From: Microplitis mediator
Taxonomy: Eukaryota > Arthropoda > Insecta > Hymenoptera > Braconidae
Assembly (NCBI RefSeq): GCF_029852145.1
Contig: NC_079978.1
Coordinates: forward strand, 1,736,001 to 1,800,000
Direction: 5' to 3'
Length of the DNA stretch: 64,000 nucleotides
Under the pieces are notes generated by a model. That model saw only the letters and a program-made list of their open reading frames with translations, was not told the DNA's origin and did not search any database. Positions 23,194 through 35,557 of this stretch are shown one piece after another. The translations under genes and the position numbers were made by a program. The stretch's first letter is position 1. The number at the start of each line of letters is the position of its first letter.

Positions 23194-25444
23194 TTAATTT
23201 AAACCGTTAGCTTCTTTTTCTTTCTCCAATTTTTTTTCATCTATCGCCGCGCAATTTTCAATTATCTCTGTATGTTCATGCTTAAGTTTTTGTAATTCTT
23301 CACCCTGTTCATCATCATTGTTGTACAAATTATTCCACGGCTGTTCTTCACCAGTTCCCCATACTAAATAAAGAACTCCGCCGCATATTAAATTGCCCGC
23401 AGTTATCAAAAATACTATGCGCCATTGTCCTATCGTTTGCTAAATTATAAAATAATTATTAGTCGTCATAGTCAATAGTTCATTAATTAATTAATTATTT
23501 GGAATGCGTTATAATTTTACTTACATTTCCATTAGTAAGCATTCCGACGATAAAAGGCGACAAAGCACCGGCCCCGTTAGCAATAAGGCCACAAATTCCA
23601 AATAATATACTACTGTAATTAGGACTGAGGTCGACAAAATTAGCGAGTGTTGCTGAAGAAATAGCGCCGTTAGCGACTGTACCGCAGAGCATAAAGAATA
23701 CAGCAAAATTAGAATGACAGCCGCTGAGACTTAATCCGATGATGAAAAAAGCTTGAACGAATGTTGCGATGAACATTGCAAGTTTTCTGACTCCTGTCCG
23801 ACTCATTTTATTATGTTTCAATAGCCAGTCACAAAAAATACCAAACGTGTACGAGAATATCATCAGAGGAATATGCGGTGCCCCAGTTATTAATCCAGTC
23901 TGTAAATAATTATTCAGTTATAAATCAAATTATTTAAGATTATGGTAGAAAATAAAGTACCATATTAATATCCCAGCCGTGTATGAAGCTGAAGTAACTT
24001 GGGCTTTGAGTCAATAGAGTATAGAATCCCCACGTTACTCCCCAGTGCGAGAAAACCGCGATCCAGAATGGTCCTGAAGTCAAAATAGCTTTCCAGGGGA
24101 TAGGTGTATCCTTACTGTTTTTGATAATGGGCGGCGTGTTTTCCAAAATGTAATTCAGCTCAGCTTTGCTTATTCGCGGATGCTGCTGAGGCGAATCGTA
24201 AGCAAAGTAGAGCCAAAAACAGTACCAGGTTAATCCCGCGACGGACATTGTATAGAATGCTGTCTCCCAATTGAAATAGTGGATTATAAATGCGCACAGT
24301 AAATATGTAACAGATGTACCAACAGTTCCTCCCATGTAAGCGCTTACGAATTTACTACGTTCGGTCGGCGGGATCCATTTTGCTGTCATCACATTCATCG
24401 ACGGTAAAACTACTCCCTGATAATTTAAAAATTAAAGTTTATTACAGTAACTGCTAAGTAAAATTGATATTTAGTGAATATTGAAATTAACAAGGAGTTG
24501 ATTCATTGATTACTGACCATAACCGCGCCTTGGAAAACTCGCAGAACAAGGAACGCATAGAGATGATACTTAATTGTGACGGGAATGAGAAGTACAATTA
24601 TACAAGCGATGAAATTAGCGCCGCCGAAGATCAATTTAGTCCCGTAATGTTGGGCCAGAAGTCCTCCAAGTACATGAGTTGCCCAGTATGTCCAAAAAAA
24701 TGCTCCTAGTGCTAATCCTTGTTCATATTCTGTCCAATTAAATCTATCTGCATACTAATTATTTATATAATTATTATTTATTATTAATGACAAGTAAATA
24801 ATGTCATATATATATTTTACCGATATATTTTGACTGAGAATAGGCAGAACTGTGGTGACATTAGAAGCGATCGTTGAGTTTGAAAGGTTTTCATTGGAAC
24901 TGCATTGTGCAGTAGTTGGGGATTTGGCTCTCGGGACCACCATAGCAACTATTGCTAAATTTAAACTAAATTTTAACATGTAATTTATTACGCATCCTGT
25001 GAAAACGAGGAGCCAAAGCGTTTGCCGGCATGACAACAATTCTTTGCCTGTAATTAAATTTTTTATTTGTTTATGTTTTTTATTGATAAAGATGACGGTT
25101 GATTGATAAATTAATTTGATATTTTACTCTGATAAAATTATGATTAAGAAATTGCTTTTCGAAACGTATAATTTCATTATCATATCAATTGATAATGAAA
25201 TTGATAATATAATTAAGAAATTTTATTTTATATTAGATTTCAGTCCAGTTTAAATATATTTTATAAATAGAAGATAAAATATTTAAATATTTCGTTATAT
25301 TTTTCAGTACATGAATTATCTATCAGTGATAAATTTTTAAATTCAATTAAAAAAATTTTATTCATAAATTTGATCACCTGATTATCAAAAATAATTATTA
25401 CTTTTTAATTTATAAAATATATGAGATGACGTACCTTTGATCAT
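23194..25444 (-). CDS. SLC17-type inorganic phosphate/anion cotransporter, copy 2
   Basis: Second member of the tandem MFS/SLC17 cluster. The first exon is 10 nt (25444-25435, MIK). It joins GKELLSCRQTLWLLVFTGCV in exon 2, ending in a glycosylatable loop (NLSNSTIASNVT). Then come an exon with YEQGLALGAFFWTYWATHVL, one long exon 24416 to about 23962, an exon carrying WLLKHNKMSRTGVRKLAMF and VDLSPNYSSILFGICGL, and the last exon ending near 23440-23194. The long exon corresponds to three exons of copy 1 (455 versus 459 nt), so two introns are absent. The hallmark IPPTERSKFVSAYMG is present. The C-terminal tail is long and charged (EELQKLKHEHTEIIENC). I estimate about 500 residues, the usual family size. 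Confidence 0.9.
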
Positions 25445-26349
25445 CTTCGGAGTTGTTCAAAAATATATAAAACTTAAAAAAATTTTTATTGCGAAAAACT
25501 TTTACTCCATAAAATGAATAATAAAAAATGAAAAGAGATGAGAAGGTGGTACTCGGTCGACAGTTTCAACGACTCTGAGACATCCCTCGAGGTGTAACAT
25601 AAAAATAGAATGACTACAAAAAGGCAGCTAGTGAAATGTTAAAATTGATAAGAAGTTCCCAATGTCGTAATCAAAACAATAATTCAATTTGACACAAGTT
25701 ATTTGTGACAGTCTAATAAAGATATAATACATAAACTCTCACTGTAATTGTCAGTTAATACCTTTTATTTTTAAATTATTCACTAATAAATCAAACTAGC
25801 AACTGAGTCGCGTGTCATTTTACATTTCTTCCTAAATACTCAAAGTTTAATTTTTGAACAAAAAAATTTTTAAAGAGATTTATTTAAAGTGATGATCGCG
25901 GATCGATATTAAAACTAACTGAGGAAGTGAAGAGAGTAGTAGAGTAATTTAAACTCTTATCACTTCCTTCCTCGGCATTAATTTTGACAGTCCATCACCC
26001 AAGATTATAAATATTAAGTCTAAAGTTAATTTAATTACATATGCAAATACTTTGCTAAATTAATTTATAGATTGTTCGTAAAAAAAAATAATAATTAGTG
26101 ACAATGTCAATTGTAGCAAGACAAAATAATCGTGTACGTTGAAAGTAAACATTGAAAAGTTTCCGTTTCTACAATGATAATCATCAGGTACTTAAATAAT
26201 CATTGAACAAGCAACTGACTTTTTTTATCTTTTATACAAATATATTACTGTTTATTTAAATAATCACAATTATCATCAAACGTACGACTATTTATTTCCT
26301 ACTATACATTTAATTAAGTTTTTTATTTATTATTTATTATTCATTATTT
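25445..26349. other. Spacer between SLC17 copies 2 and 3
   Basis: About 900 bp of AT-rich DNA containing the presumed promoter of copy 2 and the 3' end of copy 3. An inverted pair, GATCGCGGATCGATATTAAA... and ...AGTGAAGAGAGTAG, near 25890-25990 hints at a small decayed hairpin. Otherwise I see nothing. Confidence 0.35.
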
Positions 26350-29300
26350 TTATACCATTGATTTTTTTTCACTATTTATTTTTTCTTTTTTTAAATTGTC
26401 TCCATCTCTAAACTCATCATTAACTTTGACTTTTAATTTTACTAGTTCTTCAGCAGTCGAATCAACTTTATCTGAACGATTGTTCCACGATTGTACATCA
26501 GAAGTACCCCAAATTGTGTAGACAACTGCACTTATTGTTAAATTTACAGCGGCAATTATAAAAACTAGCCGCCATTGTTCAACAGTTTGCTGAATAAAAA
26601 TAAGTTAATTTTGTTATTAATTTTAAATCTCGTTGTCTCATATTCATTATAATTAATTAAATAACAAATCACAGTTTTATTGGATAAAAATTATTTTCTT
26701 GTTATTATTTAATGTTTGTTTTTAATTTTTGTACAACGTTTCGTTGCTTTCCCGACTTTATCAAGTATTAGAAAGACTAAAAATTAATTGTTAGATTTAA
26801 TTATACTAAATTCAAATTACATAAATAATTAATAAATCATGAATTACCTCAATTACTAAAAATTAATTGCCAAGAATTATGAATAAATAATTAAGACAGT
26901 AACATGATTTATATAGTCTTTCCTCAGACACATATATTATTGTCATTACAACTAACTAGTAAATAAAAAAACTTGAATTTTACAATTAAAATTCTTTGTA
27001 ATAAATAATAAATTAATATTAAAATATTTTCTTCAAGGTAATGATATTTATCATAAGAAAATATTTAAATAACAAGAAAATAATTTTTATCCAATAAAAC
27101 TGTGATTTGTTATTAATGCAGAAATGTTTATAAAGTAATTACTAATTGATAAATTACCTTGTGATTTGTTAGAATACCAACGACTAATGGAGAAACAAAA
27201 CCAGATATACCGGTAATGAGCCCGCAAAATCCTAACAAGACACTCGCGAAATTAGGACTCAAGTCCACTAAATTTGCTAAGGTGCCAGCAGAAACCGCAC
27301 CATTGACAGCCGTTCCTGTCATCATAAAAAATATTGCTAGTGTTGGCTGACATCCGCTGAAGGCTAATCCGAGAGTCAGAATAGCTCCGCCACCGGTTGT
27401 TACCATGTTCGCTAACTTTCTGACGTTTTTCAGCGACAATCTTTTGGTTCGCAGCAACCAGTCGCTTAGAATCGAATAGAAATAAGAGACGAGCATTCTT
27501 AAAATATGAGGAAGTCCTGAAAATAATCCAGTCTGCAAATGAAAACTTGGTAAGTAAATTAATTTTTTTATGTAAATATAAAAAATTGAATACTAACGGC
27601 TTTTAAATTCCAACCATGTACGAAATTGAAGTATGATGGTGCCTGAGTCATGAAGGTCAGGAAACCCCATGCGCCACCCCATTGACCAATCACAGTGACC
27701 CAAAGTGGCCAAGACAATAAAATTTGGCTCCATGGAACTTTTTCACCAGAATTTTTTGTTTGAATTGTGCCCGCGGTGTTTTCCAGTATGTACTTTTGCT
27801 CAGTTTGTGAAATTCTTGGATGAATTCTCGGCGAATCAAAAATCAAAAAGTACCAAAATCCACACCAACTTATGGCAATTAAAGAAGTCACATAAAAAGC
27901 TGCTTCCCAGTTCAGTAAATTAATAATAAACGCACAAAGTGGATAAGTAATAGCTGCTCCAACGGAACTACCTGCAAAATTAATATATTTTTTTGAAAAT
28001 TACTGAAAGATTTTAACAATTAAATATTTTATTTGTATAAAAATAATAACTACCCATATATGCACTGACAAATTTACTTCTTTCATTCTGCGGAATCCAT
28101 TTAGCAGTCATGTCGTGCATTGCCGGCCACATCACACCCTGAAGATATATTTAAATAATTAATTTGTTTATTTATTTGCTAGACTGCTTTGTCAAAATAA
28201 TCACCGAAACCAAGCCTTGGAAAACTCTGACTGTTACTAGAGCATACAGATGATAGTGAGTAACGAATGGAATACATAATCCAAGTATTGCACTCGTCAA
28301 ATTTCCTAGACCAAACACCATTTTGGTGCCATAACGCCGGGCCAGAAGACCACCCGGTAATTGCGACAACCAGTGTAGCCAATAATATCCACCCAGAGCA
28401 AGACCTTGCTCGTACTCATCCCAATCAAACAATTGTCCTATCTATAATGGCATCACATTAATTTAAAATTTAGACCAATTGTTACATTAAATTATCATTA
28501 CAATATATATACATATTTAATAGTAAAATGTAATAATAATATTTTTTATACACGAAAAAAATGGAGATGAAAAATGTATGAATTTTGATTATGCTGTCGA
28601 CCAAATTTGAAACCGGAAGTTGACCCTGGTAGAAATTTTTCGGAATTTTCTCTAAAAAATTCAGTTCTAAAGACTTTTTCAAAGTTTTAAAGACTTTTTC
28701 AGAGTTTTTCCAGAGAAAAGTCCAAAAAATTTCCACCAGGGAAGTCACCAAAAAATCGTTATGCTGAACTATAATTATTGTGAGCCTCTAAAAATTTTGA
28801 TTCTTTTCTATGATTCTTATTTTAGACAAATAATTTTCAATACAATTTATCAATAAGTTTTTAATGTATAATATTTTTTTGTAGCGCAGCATAATAATTT
28901 TTTGGCCACTCAACTTCCTGTTTAAAATTTGGTCAGCAGCATAATAAAATTTCATAGTTTATGTGATTTTTCTCCGAAAATTATCAGTGTAATTTATTAC
29001 CGAAGAATTCGGAACAATACTTGATGTTGAAAATATTGATGAGTTATTATTCGTATTATTTTTCCAATTTCCGGTCGAAACAATATAAGGTGCTGAGCAT
29101 TGTGCAACTGCTGCTGCTTTGGTACGTGGTACTATCATTGCAACTATAGCCAAATTCATATTTATTCTCAGCATATAATTTATTGCAAAACCACAAAATA
29201 CTAATATCCAGAGAACATCTCTGCATGACAGTAATTCTTTTCCTGTTCAAAAAATTTTTTTAATTTATTCATAAAATAACAACAAAAATAACAATAATAA

Positions 29301-30089
29301 TAAAATATATTTTTAGTAATTTTATCTAAATTATTTTGATATCTTTGTATTTAAATTGTGACGTTTAAAATCTCAATAGATAATATTTAAAATTTATTGA
29401 ATGTTTGGCAATGACGATGTCAAAGTTAATGTCGAGACAATGATAATTAAATTTTTAAAAACATAAATTTATATTGCTAATTAAACAGAGGTAGTATTTA
29501 ATCACCGAGTTATCATGTAAAAATAGTACGATATTTAAAAATAAAATAATGAGATAAAAATAGCGTAATAAAATAATATTTAATTTTAAATTATTAATTT
29601 TAGGCGGGATTAATTTTTTTTTTATTTGACCTGGATTTTAAACTGTGACCCCATATACATATTGGCAGTCACAATTACCGTGAAGAGCCGGCTATCACAA
29701 TGATCTCATTGAATTGATTAGAGTGAAGGGCGCCTAAGCATCAATAATCCAGTGATAAATAGAAAATTATCTAAACATTACCACGAGGGGAGTCGGATAT
29801 TCATGCGTATTTTTATTATTTTGTAATCTAAATTATTATTTAATCGCGATATGAATATTATTACGACTGCGATTACTGTGCAATTAACGCGCGCGCTTTT
29901 GTCAAAAAATAAGTGTTTGCTTAAATTATTTAATAAACTTATTTTTGGCGCCTTACAAGGTCAGTGACCGCTTTAATTACCTAAACACTTATTTTAATTA
30001 ATATTTTTATTTTTTTTATCCATAATAATATTTATTTTGATAAAAGTTATTTATAATTTATAAATTATTTTTAAATAGACCTTACCCAT
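26350..30089 (-). CDS. SLC17-type inorganic phosphate/anion cotransporter, copy 3
   Basis: Third MFS/SLC17 transporter. The first exon is inferred as only 4 nt of coding (30089-30086, ATGG before GTAAGG). It joins exon 2 at 29242 to read MGKELLSCRDVLWILVFCGF, parallel to copy 2. The following exons read YEQGLALGGYYWLHWLSQLP with LLARRYGTKMVFGLG (28432-28190), then IPQNERSKFVSAYMG (about 28140-28058). Next is an exon 27971 to about 27598 with LNWEAAFYVTSLIAISWCGF, then about 27530-27160 with WLLRTKRLSLKNVRKLANM and VDLSPNFASVLLGFCGL. The last exon is about 26590-26350, ending EKKSMV. The intron present in copy 1 inside the IVW/YFL segment is missing, but the one after YMG is kept. The last intron holds a foldback element. 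Confidence 0.87.
26660..27114. repeat. Foldback element in last intron of SLC17 copy 3
   Basis: AATAACAAATCACAGTTTTA followed by TTGGATAAAAATTATTTTCT on the left is repeated in inverse at 27063-27114. The arms are about 50 bp and nearly identical; the interior is about 350 bp and AT-rich. TTAAT-like flanks are too AT-rich to define a duplication. Confidence 0.7.
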
Positions 30090-31486
30090 TTTTTCTGTTT
30101 GTTTATTTACACAAAGTTTATTTTTTTTTTTTTTGTTTAATTAATCATTGCAATGATCAAAAATAAAGACGAAATTTTTTTGTTTAAATTGATTAGAGTT
30201 TTATCAAAAACAAACACAGAGACATTATATTTTTTTTAATTGCAAGATAATGAGTTAGTAAAACTAAATAAAAATAAATTCAAAAACTCAATTGAGAAAT
30301 AATTTTTTGGTAAAGAGTGTCAATCACTTGGTGCTCTTGCTACGGTTACTGATCTGAGACTACATGGATCCTGAACCGCTTCATTGAAACATATATAAAT
30401 TACATTTGATAAAACGTAATAAAAATGGGCTCATATATATATTATAAGTATCTATGTAACTATATGTGGTTATATATAAGTATATAAGCATATACATGAA
30501 AATTTTTACAACAATATCAAAAGTAGTGTGATTTTTTACGATAGTTTATCACCCTCGTAATTTTAAAATAAACAACTGCTTAAAGTATTAACTCACGAAT
30601 ATTTCTAATTGTCTTCTTTAATTTAACTATCAAAATTTTTCACTGAATAAAAAAATTTCTGATCAAAAATCCTTATTTCTACTGTGGTAATGAATGGATT
30701 TATAATTTATAGTAATTTGGTAATTTTGTTATCATTAACACTATAGTGTATATTATGAGTGCGAATATAAAATCCTCATCATGTAAATGTCTTTTTATAA
30801 AAAATTATTGATAATACTGTTGTTACGTATACTGATAAAACAGTAAAGTCTATTATTTAGATGATAAGAAAAATCCGTTTTTTAAAATATATTTTTTTCA
30901 CGACATTATATATAATAATACATGTTTATATGTAATTATATATGATTCTGTATAATATATATCTATAAAATGATAGGTGTTTTTCAAGCGCTCATTACGC
31001 AAAAACTACTGAATATTTTGACACGAAATTTGCACCATAAACTTCTGCGTATTTCAAAGAAAGTTTTTGGGACTATTGATATAAATCTATTGGAACTTTT
31101 GGATACGGACGATAAATAGGTTTCAGAAATACCTTTGATTAAAAATATACATATATATGTACTATTAATGATTCAATTATTCGTTATCTTTATAAAATTG
31201 AATGATTCACCATAAAAAATAATACAATTAACAATAATTATTTATTACCGAGGATGTTTTTGATTACTGCGTTTAAATTATCAATATCACAGTAAAAGTT
31301 TTCTTAATGATAGCTTTCCTCATCAATCATTACCATTGTGTGATAATTGATAAATAAATCGTTCCATTGCAGTAGATGATTCCGTAATAAATTTTACATT
31401 TTTTCATTCATATTCTTCTGAATAAAAATTTTTCTTATCATTCATTTTTTTTTTTTATTTGAACGAATTAAGTTTAAAAAATCTGG

Positions 31487-31612
31487 ACATCGGTTGACCC
31501 TGTGGGCCAGCCCAAAAACTTCCCGCTGTTTTCGAGCTCAGAGAGCCCGAAAACATTATTATTGGTAAATTCTTAAGCTCTTCGAGCTCAAAAAACGGCT
31601 AGACCGACAGTG
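31487..31612. repeat. Dispersed repeat (GACCCTGTGGGCCAGCCC)
   Basis: GACCCTGTGGGCCAGCCC, then CCCGCTGTTTTCGAGCTCA and GAAAACATTATT. The same three blocks in the same order occur at 51901-51990 inside the kinesin-like gene's intron, so this is an interspersed repeat of unknown class. Confidence 0.55.
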
Positions 31613-31924
31613 TATACATTTCACTGGAAAAAAAAATTGGGAGATCGGTTCAATTTGAGGTACATTTAATAATTCATATAAATAATTATCCTGAGAAAAT
31701 GAGGACAATTGTTATCGTTTCCTACGACCTCAAAACATCGACATCTGATGAAAACTCCGATTTCGGAAATCGGACCGAAACCAATAACTTCCCGAATTTT
31801 TGAAAATTTTCAATTTTCTTAGCGGGAAGTTTAAATTTATCGATTTGCAGATTATTTTACTATAGTCTATATTTCTATCGAAAATCTAGACCGAGGGCTT
31901 GAAGAAAAAATTATTTTAAAAAAA

Positions 31925-32162
31925 TTATCTAGGTTAGAGGTACCATTTGTGGCCACTGCTCCATTTTTGGACATTTAATCCTTTATTTTAATTAATGAAA
32001 AAGTGGAAAATCAAATTTTCATTTTAATAGTGGGATAGAAGTATCTTTAGACATATTTAAAAAATTGATTATGTTATTGGGTCTTTTACAGATTATTTTA
32101 TTTGAATTTTTTAAGTGTCCAAAACTGGCCCTAAAGTGGCCAAATACGGTACCTCTACCCTA
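31925..32162. mobile_element. TIR element, family GGTAGAGGTACC, copy 1
   Basis: Left end GGTTAGAGGTACCATTTGTG, right end CAAATACGGTACCTCTACCC, an inverted pair. Next to the ends lie TTTTTGGACATTTAATC and AAGTGTCCAAAACTGGCC, also inverted. A second copy with the same subterminal blocks lies at 63123-63327. Confidence 0.7.
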
Positions 32163-33408
32163 TAGATAGTTTATCTCTATTTATATTTTATAATTTTAAT
32201 TGAGTAATTAAAGATAATTATTTATTTATGACAATCAAGATGACTTTTTTTTTAAATCCATGAATCGACGCGAGACCTTGATTATTTGTAGATGGTACAC
32301 AATTTCTGAAGCTGTGACCTTGAAGAATGTTCACGTGGTAAGTTGATGCAAGAGTCAATAGTTTGCCCTACAAAATATATATACCGTACTTACAAATATA
32401 TGACAACATATATAAAATTTATCACAACTTTTAGGCCACCGAAAATAATTTTCTTTTTTATCCTTATCATTATTTATTATTTATTTATTAAGTAATAAGT
32501 AAAACTCAATAATAACACCAGTAAAAAAAATTTTGTTTTCGTAATTAGTAAATAAATTAAAATAGTATTTGATATAAATTATTCATTAGCTCTTACTTTT
32601 TATCAATTGATGAAATTTATCAATTAAATTTTTTTTTATTTTATTTATTATTGAGCCCTTTAAAAAAATTTCAAATTAAGTTTAAAGAAAATAAAATTAT
32701 ATATTTAAATGTTTTTCATTGAAAAATAAGGGTAATGATAGTGATTTTACTGGTATGTGTAATATTTAATTCACGTGATTGCAATTACCTCCACATACAT
32801 TTTTTTTTACAAGAGAAACGAGTGAAAATCAGACCAACGTAATTTCTTCAAGTCTTATGTGCAACATTTTATATAATACATATAATTTGTTGTAAAAAAA
32901 ATATAATTTAACATGCCAACGGTTACTCTTATGAAAATTAAATCCGGTAAAAAAATAAATATAAATAAATTTGTAATAAAATTAAAGCGAACACCAAATT
33001 AAGTTGGTAAATAAAAAAAAAGCAAGCTATTAATCCAAGGTAATAAATACAAGGTATCTATTAAAAAATATATTTATGGAAGAATTTAGATTTTAGTTTG
33101 ACGTAAACACGTGAAATAAAATAGTTATGGTGGGGAAAGAGTTAATTAATGCGATACATTCTACCAAACTATTCAGTCTTGATTCAAACGTTGACCAGAC
33201 TACGGTTCAAATAATTGTATGAGTACTTATTTATTGAAAATAAATAGAATTTACTATTCATTATCTCTGTACTTACTGTCTTGTGTTCATTTATTTGCTA
33301 CAAATACTCATTTTTTTTACTATTTGTAATCTTGATTGTTTAAGAAATTTTTTTCTAACGAGCATTGAAAGCTAAAGATAATTTTTTGAATAAAATTTTG
33401 ATTAAAAA

Positions 33409-35557
33409 ATGCCAAGTGGTAAAACGAGAGTTGCAATAATTGGAGGTGGAGTTGCTGGATTAATTGTCGCGCGACATGTGTCTGCAAGAGCAAAAGATTA
33501 TACTCTTACCCTATTTGAACAAACTGATCAAGTTGGAGGGACTTGGGTTTACACAAATGAAACTGAAGTTGATAAAAATGGTCTTCCTGTACATAGCAGT
33601 ATGTACAAAAATCTTAGGTATTTTTTTTTAATTATAATACCACGTAAACGCTAATCAATTATTTAATTGAAATATTGAGTCATTTTTTCCACGCATCGTA
33701 AAAAATTTGCGGAGTGAATGCAAATTAATTTCAGAGTGGATAATTTACGATTTATTTAATCTCCTCTGAGTTAAAATCACTCCAGAAGGGAATTCATTTC
33801 AACATTCAAATTCCGTATTCACTCCGAATTTTTTGCAGTACAGTCTACAGTAATTATTATCATTAATTTATATAAAATTTCAATATTTCAGAACAAATTT
33901 GCCAAAAGAAATAATGCAGATACCAGACTTCCCTTTTAAAGATGAAGATGGACCATCATTTGTACACCACTCTGTTATTCGTCAATATTTACAAGACTAT
34001 ACTCAGCATTTTAATCTCTATCCTCATATAAAAGTAATTTTGTCTACTTTGATATATAAAATATCTAAATATCATACTTTTATGCTAATTTAAAAATTCT
34101 TTAGTTCAATACTCTAGTTGAACATGTGGAACCAGTAACGTCAGGTGGACAGACCACTTGGCTGATTACTTACAAAAATATGACGACACAAGAACAAACA
34201 ACCAAGACATTTGATGTTGTCGTACTCTGCAATGGCCATTACACCGTTGGTAATATTCCTAAAATAAAGGGGAGCGATACGTTCACTGGTAGCTGCATCC
34301 ACAGTCACCAGTATCGGATCCCAGAGAAATACAAAGGAAGAAAAGTTTGCATCCTCGGAGCTTCTTGGTCTGGGATTGATATTGCTATTGAAGTTGCTAA
34401 ATATGCTGATAAGGTAACTAATATTTATATTTATCCTGTAAAAAACTTGCGGAGTGAACGCAGTTTAAGTCCAGAGTAAATGCGGAGTGGGTGACTGTGT
34501 ATTTAATTTCCTTGGAGTAAAATTCACTCCAAAGGGAAGTTCATTTTGAATTGAAACTCTAGATCCAAGTGAGTGCGCATTCAAATTTATGTCAGTTCAC
34601 TCCAATTTACTCTGGATTTTTTACAGTGTAATGATTTATTTGAATAATAAATAAAAATAATTTAAAAGGTATACTTGAGTCATAATTTACCGGAAGGACT
34701 GAACGCTAAGATGTCTGATAATGTCGAACAAAGGGCAGGTATTGAATTTATTGATCGCAATACCTTTCACTTCAGAGATGGAACATCTGCTGAAATTGAT
34801 GATTTCATTTATTGTACTGGTAATAGAAAAATAATTTTCTAAATATATACAGTCGGACCTCTTTATAAGACTATTTGCTGTCTTTTTTTATAAACCAGGT
34901 ATCGCAAGTTTGAGAGAGAAACTAATAGTCTTATAACGAGGTCCTACTTCAATATGAAAAGTGTCGTTCTGGACTTAAGGGAATTATTTTCAGGCTACAA
35001 GTTTACGTACCCGTTTATGTCTGACAAAGTCTCAGTGAAAACTGACGACAATCATGTTGAGCCAGTTTACAAACATCTTGTCCACGCGGAAGTACCGAAT
35101 TTATTTTTTATGGGATTACCGGGAATCGTTATACCCTTTCCGATGTTTCATATACAATCGCAGTATATTCTGAAGATTCTTGACGGAGATATTAAATTGC
35201 CGACTGCTGAAAAAATGCGGCTGGATTATGAGAATGAGAAGAAAATTCTTCTCCAACAAGGAATACCTGTAAGACTTTTTTTTTTTTTTTTATAATCTAT
35301 GGGTAGTGAACTTACGTCCAAGTAAATATTGTTTATATTTTCAGATAAGACATATTGTTAAAATGAAAGAACGCCAGTGGAGTTATTATGACGAAATCGC
35401 GACAGCAGCAAACGTTGCATCATTTCCCCCGGTCATTAAAAAAATTTACGATCACTCAAATGCTATGCGAGAATTAGATTTCATGAACTATAAAAATTAT
35501 CAGTATAGAATTATTGATAAAGAGAATTTTACAGTTAATTACTGTAAGCCTTGCTAA
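33409..35557 (+). CDS. Flavin-containing monooxygenase (FMO)
   Basis: FAD- and NADPH-dependent enzyme that oxygenates soft nucleophiles (N or S) in xenobiotics; insect members include senecionine N-oxygenase and Drosophila FMO-1/2. Six exons: 33409-33617, 33892-34033, 34105-34413, 34669-34819, 34994-35268, 35345-35557, totalling 1299 nt, 432 residues. The FAD site is at residues 8-20 (VAIIGGGVAGLIV), followed by EQTDQVGGTWVYT. The family fingerprint FxGxxxHxxxY is FTGSCIHSHQY. The NADPH loop is VCILGASWSGIDIAIEVA. FIYCTGYKFTYPF is the conserved CTGY element. At 432 residues it has the short insect FMO form and lacks the C-terminal membrane anchor of vertebrate FMOs. Three introns contain MITEs, two of one family. 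Confidence 0.93.
33688..33846. mobile_element. MITE, CACTGTAAAAAAT family, in FMO intron 1
   Basis: CGTAAAAAATTTGCGGAGTG on the left, CACTCCGAATTTTTTGCAGTA on the right; ends slightly degenerate, about 158 bp. Confidence 0.65.
34433..34630. mobile_element. MITE, CACTGTAAAAAAT family, in FMO intron 3
   Basis: CCTGTAAAAAACTTGCGGAG on the left and TCTGGATTTTTTACAGTG then TA on the right, about 198 bp with internal GGAGTGAACG / TTCACTCC motifs. It starts about 20 bp after the exon 3 donor. Confidence 0.7.
34849..34950. repeat. Short TIR element in FMO intron 4
   Basis: ACAGTCGGACCTCTTTATAA and its inverse (TTATAACGAGGTCCTACTTC) enclose about 100 bp, with AGACTATT / AATAGTCT just inside. The termini resemble pogo/Tigger-type ends, but this is a resemblance only. 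Confidence 0.55.

Larger units (their letters stand above)
30090..33408. other. 3.3-kb gene-free spacer
   Basis: AT-rich and without supportable coding frames. It includes a repeat patch at about 31487-31610 and a TIR element at 31925-32162, listed separately. The remainder (30090-31480 and 32170-33400) shows only homopolymer runs and TATATA tracts. The end of the spacer should contain the promoter of the monooxygenase at 33409. Confidence 0.4.

Noticed and set aside
24506..24709. Plus-strand open frame within the SLC17 cluster
   Set aside because: Antisense to SLC17 copy 2 exon 3 (GLALGAFFWTYWATHVLGG on the minus strand).
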